Shown here one piece after another: positions 62,606 to 64,000 of a stretch of DNA of 64,000 nt. The stretch is from Amycolatopsis eburnea. Its GTDB lineage: Bacteria; Actinomycetota; Actinomycetes; Mycobacteriales; Pseudonocardiaceae. The notes below the pieces were generated by a model. The model was given only the letters and a program-made list of their open reading frames with translations. It was not told where the DNA came from and did not search any database. The DNA lies in contig NZ_RSEC01000008.1 of the NCBI RefSeq assembly GCF_003937945.1, forward strand, positions 186,001 to 250,000, in the 5' to 3' direction. Position 1 is the stretch's first letter. Every line of letters begins with the position of its first letter. The position numbers and the translations under genes were made by a program.

Positions 62606-63712
62606 ATGATCCCCATCACTGTGGTCGACGTCCGCGACGCGGAGGACCTCGTCGTCGAGGTGCTGCGCTCCGGCGCCATCGCACAGGGACCGATGGTCAA
62701 GCGCTTCGAAGACGCCTTCGCGGCCGTCTCCGGGACGAAGCACGCGATCGCGGTCAACAACGGGACCACCGCGCTGGTCGCCGCCCTCCAGGTCCTCGAC
62801 CTGAAGCCGGGTGACGAGGTCATCACCTCGCCGTTCACCTTCGTCGCGACCCTCAACGCGATCCTCGAGGCCGGCGCGACCGCCCGGTTCGCCGACATCC
62901 GGCGCGACGACTTCGCGATCGACCCCGACGCCGTCGCGGCCGCGGTCACCGACCGCACGAAGGTGCTCATGCCGGTGCACCTCTACGGCCAGACCGCGGA
63001 CATGGGCAAGCTCGCGCCGCTGGCCGCCGAGCACGGCCTCCAGGTGATCGAGGACTCGGCGCAGGCCGTCGGCGCGTCGTTCGAGGGCAAGCAGGCCGGC
63101 TCGTTCGGCATCGGCTGCTTCTCGCTGTACGCGACGAAGAACATCACCACCGCCGAGGGCGGCGTCATCACGACCGACGACGACGCGCTGGCCGACAAGC
63201 TGCGCGTGCTGCGCAACCAGGGCATGCGCGCCCGCTACCAGTACGAGGTCGCCGGGCACAACTACCGGATGACCGACCTGCACGCGGCCGTCGGCATCCC
63301 GCAGCTGGCGAAGCTCGACCAGCTGACCGCCGCCCGCCAGGCCAACGCGAAGCGGCTGTCGGAGGGTCTCGCGGGCACGCCGGGCCTCGACGTCCCCAAG
63401 GTGCTGCCGGGCCGCGAACACGTGTGGCACCAGTACACCGTGCTGGTCGGCCCGCACGCGTTCCTCTCGCGCGACGAGCTGGCCGCGGCGCTCACCGAAC
63501 GCGGCATCGGCAACGGCATCTACTACCCCAAGATCGTCTTCGACTACGACTGCTACGCGGGTCACGACCTGATCCCGGGCGCGCGCGTCGAGGACTTCCC
63601 GGTGGCCCGCGCCGTTTCGGAGCAGGCGCTGTCGCTGCCGGTGCACCCGCACCTGACCGAGTCCGACCTGGACACCATCATCGAAACCGTTCGCGAGGTA
63701 CTGGGCGCATGA
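62606..63712 (+). CDS. DegT/DnrJ-family sugar aminotransferase
   Basis: A 368-residue PLP enzyme. [11 protein letters not shown] (phosphate loop), EDSAQAVGA with the cofactor Asp150 and [12 protein letters not shown] with Lys178 are the family motifs; the late [12 protein letters not shown] is typical of 3-amino sugar transaminases such as WbpE, GnnB or FdtB. It is coupled to the next gene, a Gfo/Idh-type oxidoreductase (ATGA overlap), which would produce the 3-keto sugar it needs. It has low resemblance to the PseC-like enzyme at 24951, so it serves a different pathway. Confidence 0.9.
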   Translation: MIPITVVDVRDAEDLVVEVLRSGAIAQGPMVKRFEDAFAAVSGTKHAIAVNNGTTALVAALQVLDLKPGDEVITSPFTFVATLNAILEAGATARFADIRRDDFAIDPDAVAAAVTDRTKVLMPVHLYGQTADMGKLAPLAAEHGLQVIEDSAQAVGASFEGKQAGSFGIGCFSLYATKNITTAEGGVITTDDDALADKLRVLRNQGMRARYQYEVAGHNYRMTDLHAAVGIPQLAKLDQLTAARQANAKRLSEGLAGTPGLDVPKVLPGREHVWHQYTVLVGPHAFLSRDELAAALTERGIGNGIYYPKIVFDYDCYAGHDLIPGARVEDFPVARAVSEQALSLPVHPHLTESDLDTIIETVREVLGA

Positions 63713-64000
63713 CGCATCGGATCGCTCTTGTCGGTACCGGGAACATGGGTTCCCTCCACGCCCGCGTGCTCGCCGGGAACGAGCGCGTCGACCTGGTCCG
63801 CGTGATCGATCCGCGCGAGGAAGCGGGCAAGGCCGTCGCCGACCGCTACGAAACCCGGTGGACCCCGGAGATCGGCTCGCTGTCCGATGTGGACGCCGTC
63901 GTGCTGGCGTCGGCCACCGAGGCGCACTACGACCTGGCGCAGGAGATCCTCGGCCAGGGCAAGCCGATGCTGGTGGAAAAGCCGGTCTGCAACAGCTTCG
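63709..64000 (+). CDS. Gfo/Idh/MocA-family oxidoreductase, cut by window end
   Basis: The first 97 residues are visible: HRIALVGTGNMGSLHARVL (NAD-binding GxGxxG), and the signature Glu-Lys-Pro in MLVEKPVCNSF. In GnnA/WbpB-type pathways this enzyme oxidises C3 of a UDP-sugar, and the adjacent aminotransferase then aminates it. Its start overlaps the aminotransferase stop. Myo-inositol-dehydrogenase-like relatives share the motifs, so the substrate needs the rest of the gene. Confidence 0.85.
   Translation, partial: MTHRIALVGTGNMGSLHARVLAGNERVDLVRVIDPREEAGKAVADRYETRWTPEIGSLSDVDAVVLASATEAHYDLAQEILGQGKPMLVEKPVCNSF

Overview
The window is high-GC actinobacterial chromosome, most likely from Pseudonocardiaceae and probably Amycolatopsis or a close relative. 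This is an inference from four things: strong G/C codon bias, many GTG starts preceded by leaderless-type TANNNT promoters, a bacterial proteasome activator, and a nearly complete arabinogalactan gene set with no mycolate genes in view. No phage, insertion sequence or CRISPR array was seen.

Layout. 1-15 kb holds ordinary housekeeping and accessory genes: the end of a large LuxR regulator; a small membrane protein behind an array of perfect palindromes; a secreted glutamic peptidase; an aliphatic-sulfonate/nitrate-type ABC importer divergent from a CitA/DcuS-type two-component system; an SDR, a trypsin-like protease, an S4 protein, an Ldh2-type dehydrogenase, a patatin-like lipase, tRNA-Ser(UGA) and a MarR regulator. 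15.5-21 kb holds two peptidases, a quinone oxidoreductase, a cysteine-desulfurase-like enzyme and the proteasome activator Bpa. The last three match the order of Mycobacterium tuberculosis Rv3777, Rv3778c and Rv3780.

22-28.7 kb is a complete pseudaminic acid pathway (PseB, PseC, PseH, PseG, PseI and PseF equivalents). Next to it are a coiled-coil protein and a small protein carrying all the hallmark motifs of a GT29 sialyltransferase. 28.8-31.5 kb is the galactan exporter (Wzm, Wzt) and GlfT1. 31.6-35.3 kb is a small type-VII-secretion-associated island (WXG/PPE-like protein, DUF3558 lipoprotein, small helical protein, EspG). 35.4-40 kb is GlfT2, GtrA, DprE1 and DprE2. 40-56 kb holds UbiA, the PAP2 phosphatase and Glf, several GT-C-type membrane proteins (two AftB-like, two DUF6541-like paralogues), and LLM, HAD and PlsC enzymes. 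Together these make UDP-galactofuranose, decaprenyl-phospho-arabinose and galactan, and export the polymer.

56-64 kb is the most unusual part. A tightly overlapping seven-gene operon encodes an LpxA-like acyltransferase, ACP, FabG-like reductase, AMP-forming ligase, LuxE-like acyl-protein synthetase, LuxC-like acyl reductase and an LPG-synthase-type membrane protein. It is divergent from a DegT aminotransferase and a Gfo/Idh/MocA oxidoreductase, and the latter runs off the window. The set resembles a GnnA-GnnB-LpxA amino-sugar N-acylation pathway coupled to a dedicated ACP/LuxCE acyl-supply module. I know of no described system of this composition in a Gram-positive organism.
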